64,000 nucleotides of DNA from Brachypodius melanocephalos. Its lineage: Eukaryota; Chordata; Aves; Passeriformes; Pycnonotidae. A model generated the notes under the pieces. The model worked only from the letters and a program-made list of their open reading frames with translations. It searched no databases and was not told the origin of the DNA. The DNA lies in NCBI GenBank assembly GCA_013398615.1, contig VZSR01003807.1:39497378-39561377 (forward strand), given 5' to 3'. The position numbers and the translations under genes were made by a program. Positions 62,504-64,000 of this stretch are shown here, one piece after another. Position 1 is the first letter of the stretch; each line of letters starts with the position of its first letter.

Positions 62504-62629
62504 CTTCAACCCATTGACTTCTCCTTCAGCATTTATTGCTTGGCTTTGAAATTCTTTCAGGAATGTTTTAAGGATATAATTTAAAGCACTACTTGAAGAT
62601 ATCTCAAACTCACTGCTAATAGTGAGAGT
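62504..62629 (-). other. Candidate coding exon E1 of an unidentified gene
   Basis: This minus-strand interval of 126 bases is exactly 42 codons, phase 0 at both ends, with an acceptor ending atttttacag and a donor aag|gtgatt. The peptide includes SALNYILKTFLKEFQSQ, which could form an amphipathic helix. It is upstream of E2 in the gene sense and in matching phase. No family is recognised. Any 5' exons would lie beyond 62.6 kb, and I found no upstream interval whose phase fits within the window. Confidence 0.25.
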
Positions 62630-64000
62630 CTGTAAAAATTTGTATTATTAACATTAATTACTTCTTTTTCCAGCTTTATATAACAGCTCCTGCAATTTCC
62701 TCTGTCTTCTAGTTTTGCTTTTGAGTCTCAGAGCTTATGTTTAGTTGCATATGTACATTGTATAAATTAAACTACATGAATATAGTTGGCAAGAGGCAAT
62801 TTCTGTTAGAATATGATAATAAAATAATTTGTGGGGGAAAAAAGAAAAAAAATACAGCTTTTCTGAAGCTCTAATAGCAGTGAAAGATTCATTTTTCCCA
62901 CTCTTCTGTTCTTTGTTCAACTCAAAGATGTGTTATTTATCCTACTGTATACCTGGAGTTTAATATCCTTTTAAAATGAGCTATATGTTCATTTCTCACA
63001 GTGAGCCACAGGCAAGAGAAGAACAACACTCACGACGTAGGGAACATATGGCATTTACCTCATTCTCCTTTGTTGTAGGTGCTTTTATGAGAGGCATTGC
63101 ATTTCAATGTCTGTAGATGATGAATCTGTTGGGTTGCCCAGGAGCAATAAAAACACCCACCGTAGTGTGGCCACAAATTCTGCAAAAGTGTATGTAACCC
63201 CTTGACAAAAAAAACAATAAATCATTCCTATGGAAAGCATGAACAATAGAATGAGACAAATGTCCTGGTGGATTGGTTTGCCTGGAAAATTCAGATTCAG
63301 TGAAATGAAATGAAATCATCTTGCGGGAACACATTAATTTTGCTGAAATCCCTGACAGACTCCAATCTACCAGACAGGCAAACTGTGCCTCCCTGCTGGT
63401 TTACAGGGCTCCCCACTCCCAGGAACAGCTAAATCCATGGTCTGGTGTGATTTCTATCTAAGGTATTTAGCCAGCTGGCTCTGCGGCTTGGATTTTTTTA
63501 AATATTCCATTTCATTCTCCCAAAAGAAAATATTTTGAAAATTTACGTTCCATGGAAAAGCTCAAATTTATGAATTTTGTTCCAGTTTGGGGTAAACACC
63601 TTTTTATTGGAAGGGAATATTATTACTGAAAGGGTATATCTGTTTTCTCAGAGCCCCAAAAACGAAATGGTCTTGGCTGCAAGTGACATCAGCACAAATC
63701 CCTTATACAGCTTTATGAGAAAAGTGCATAGTTGTCACCATTGTATAATCTTATGTTGAATTTGCAGTAAAGTTTGAAATGAAATCTACTCAGAGGAAAT
63801 GTTGGTTTAAACCTGGGAATTAGTTTTTACCTTTTCAAGGAAAAGAATAAGGAGTGTTCTTCTCCTTAAACGTTCATGTCACGAACTGTACTGAGACCAT
63901 TAATGCTGTATTTTGTTTTCAATATTGACTTTAATTCTCCAGCTCTATTTTATTAATTCCATGTGAAAGGTGACATTCAGGAAGTACCAAATCTTCAGAT
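62630..64000. other. Unique sequence, nothing called
   Basis: This is AT-rich single-copy-looking DNA. One minus-strand interval near 63057-63176 has splice-like ends (donor gag|gtaaat), but stops interrupt every frame. No repeat family is seen. Confidence 0.4.

Noticed and set aside
63057..63176. Exon-like interval with donor gag|gtaaat and acceptor ttttgcag on the minus strand
   Set aside because: Every frame contains a stop, and the frame needed to join E1 (phase 0) has an internal TGA.
1..64000. Prokaryotic-type systems, CRISPR arrays, tRNA or rRNA genes, intact retroviral genes
   Set aside because: None is visible. There are no long ORFs, operons or spaced repeats, and no recognisable tRNA box structure. 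The repeats present are CR1 fragments and simple sequence.

Overview
The window looks like gene-poor, AT-rich vertebrate DNA, most probably from a bird. The main evidence is seven interspersed-repeat fragments that match CR1, the dominant avian LINE. They show its 3' end with the short ATTCTRTG-type terminal repeats, its 3' UTR text, and in two places reverse-transcriptase coding sequence. Everything else is single-copy-looking AT-rich sequence with homopolymer runs, a few microsatellites and one 100-N assembly gap. I see no prokaryotic genes, CRISPR arrays, rRNA or tRNA, and no protein-coding gene that I can name.

Layout. 1-4.2 kb: unique sequence with a three-copy ~31-bp minisatellite. 4.2-5.7 kb: two short CR1 3' ends in opposite orientations. 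5.7-12.4 kb: unique sequence, including a stretch near 10 kb dense in homeodomain-type sites and palindromes. 12.4-14.9 kb: the repeat cluster, with a reverse-oriented CR1 carrying recognisable but dead RT motifs, split by a ~580-bp unidentified segment, then a second CR1 in the opposite orientation. 17.4 kb: a CR1 tail. 21.2 kb: an isolated exon-like ORF on the minus strand. 29.5-29.9 kb: a small GC- and CpG-enriched patch with a TATA-like box. 40.9 kb: a CR1 tail. 44.5-44.9 kb: an (AT)16 tract and a ~58-bp A-rich tract. 49.5-50.3 kb: a 160-codon minus-strand ORF and an exon-like interval. 54.7-55.2 kb: a relatively well preserved CR1 interrupted by the N gap, followed by a G/T-rich tract with a G-quadruplex motif. 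58.2-62.6 kb: five exon-shaped intervals on the minus strand whose reading phases agree.

The only part that might be a gene is the minus-strand set at 58.2-62.6 kb, perhaps with the exon-like ORFs at 50 kb and 21 kb. I do not recognise the product. The third-position base composition gives no support except at 21 kb, and short open intervals with GT/AG ends are common by chance, so these are leads and not gene calls. The plainest reading of the window is intronic or intergenic sequence shaped by old CR1 insertions. I found no convincing new biological system.
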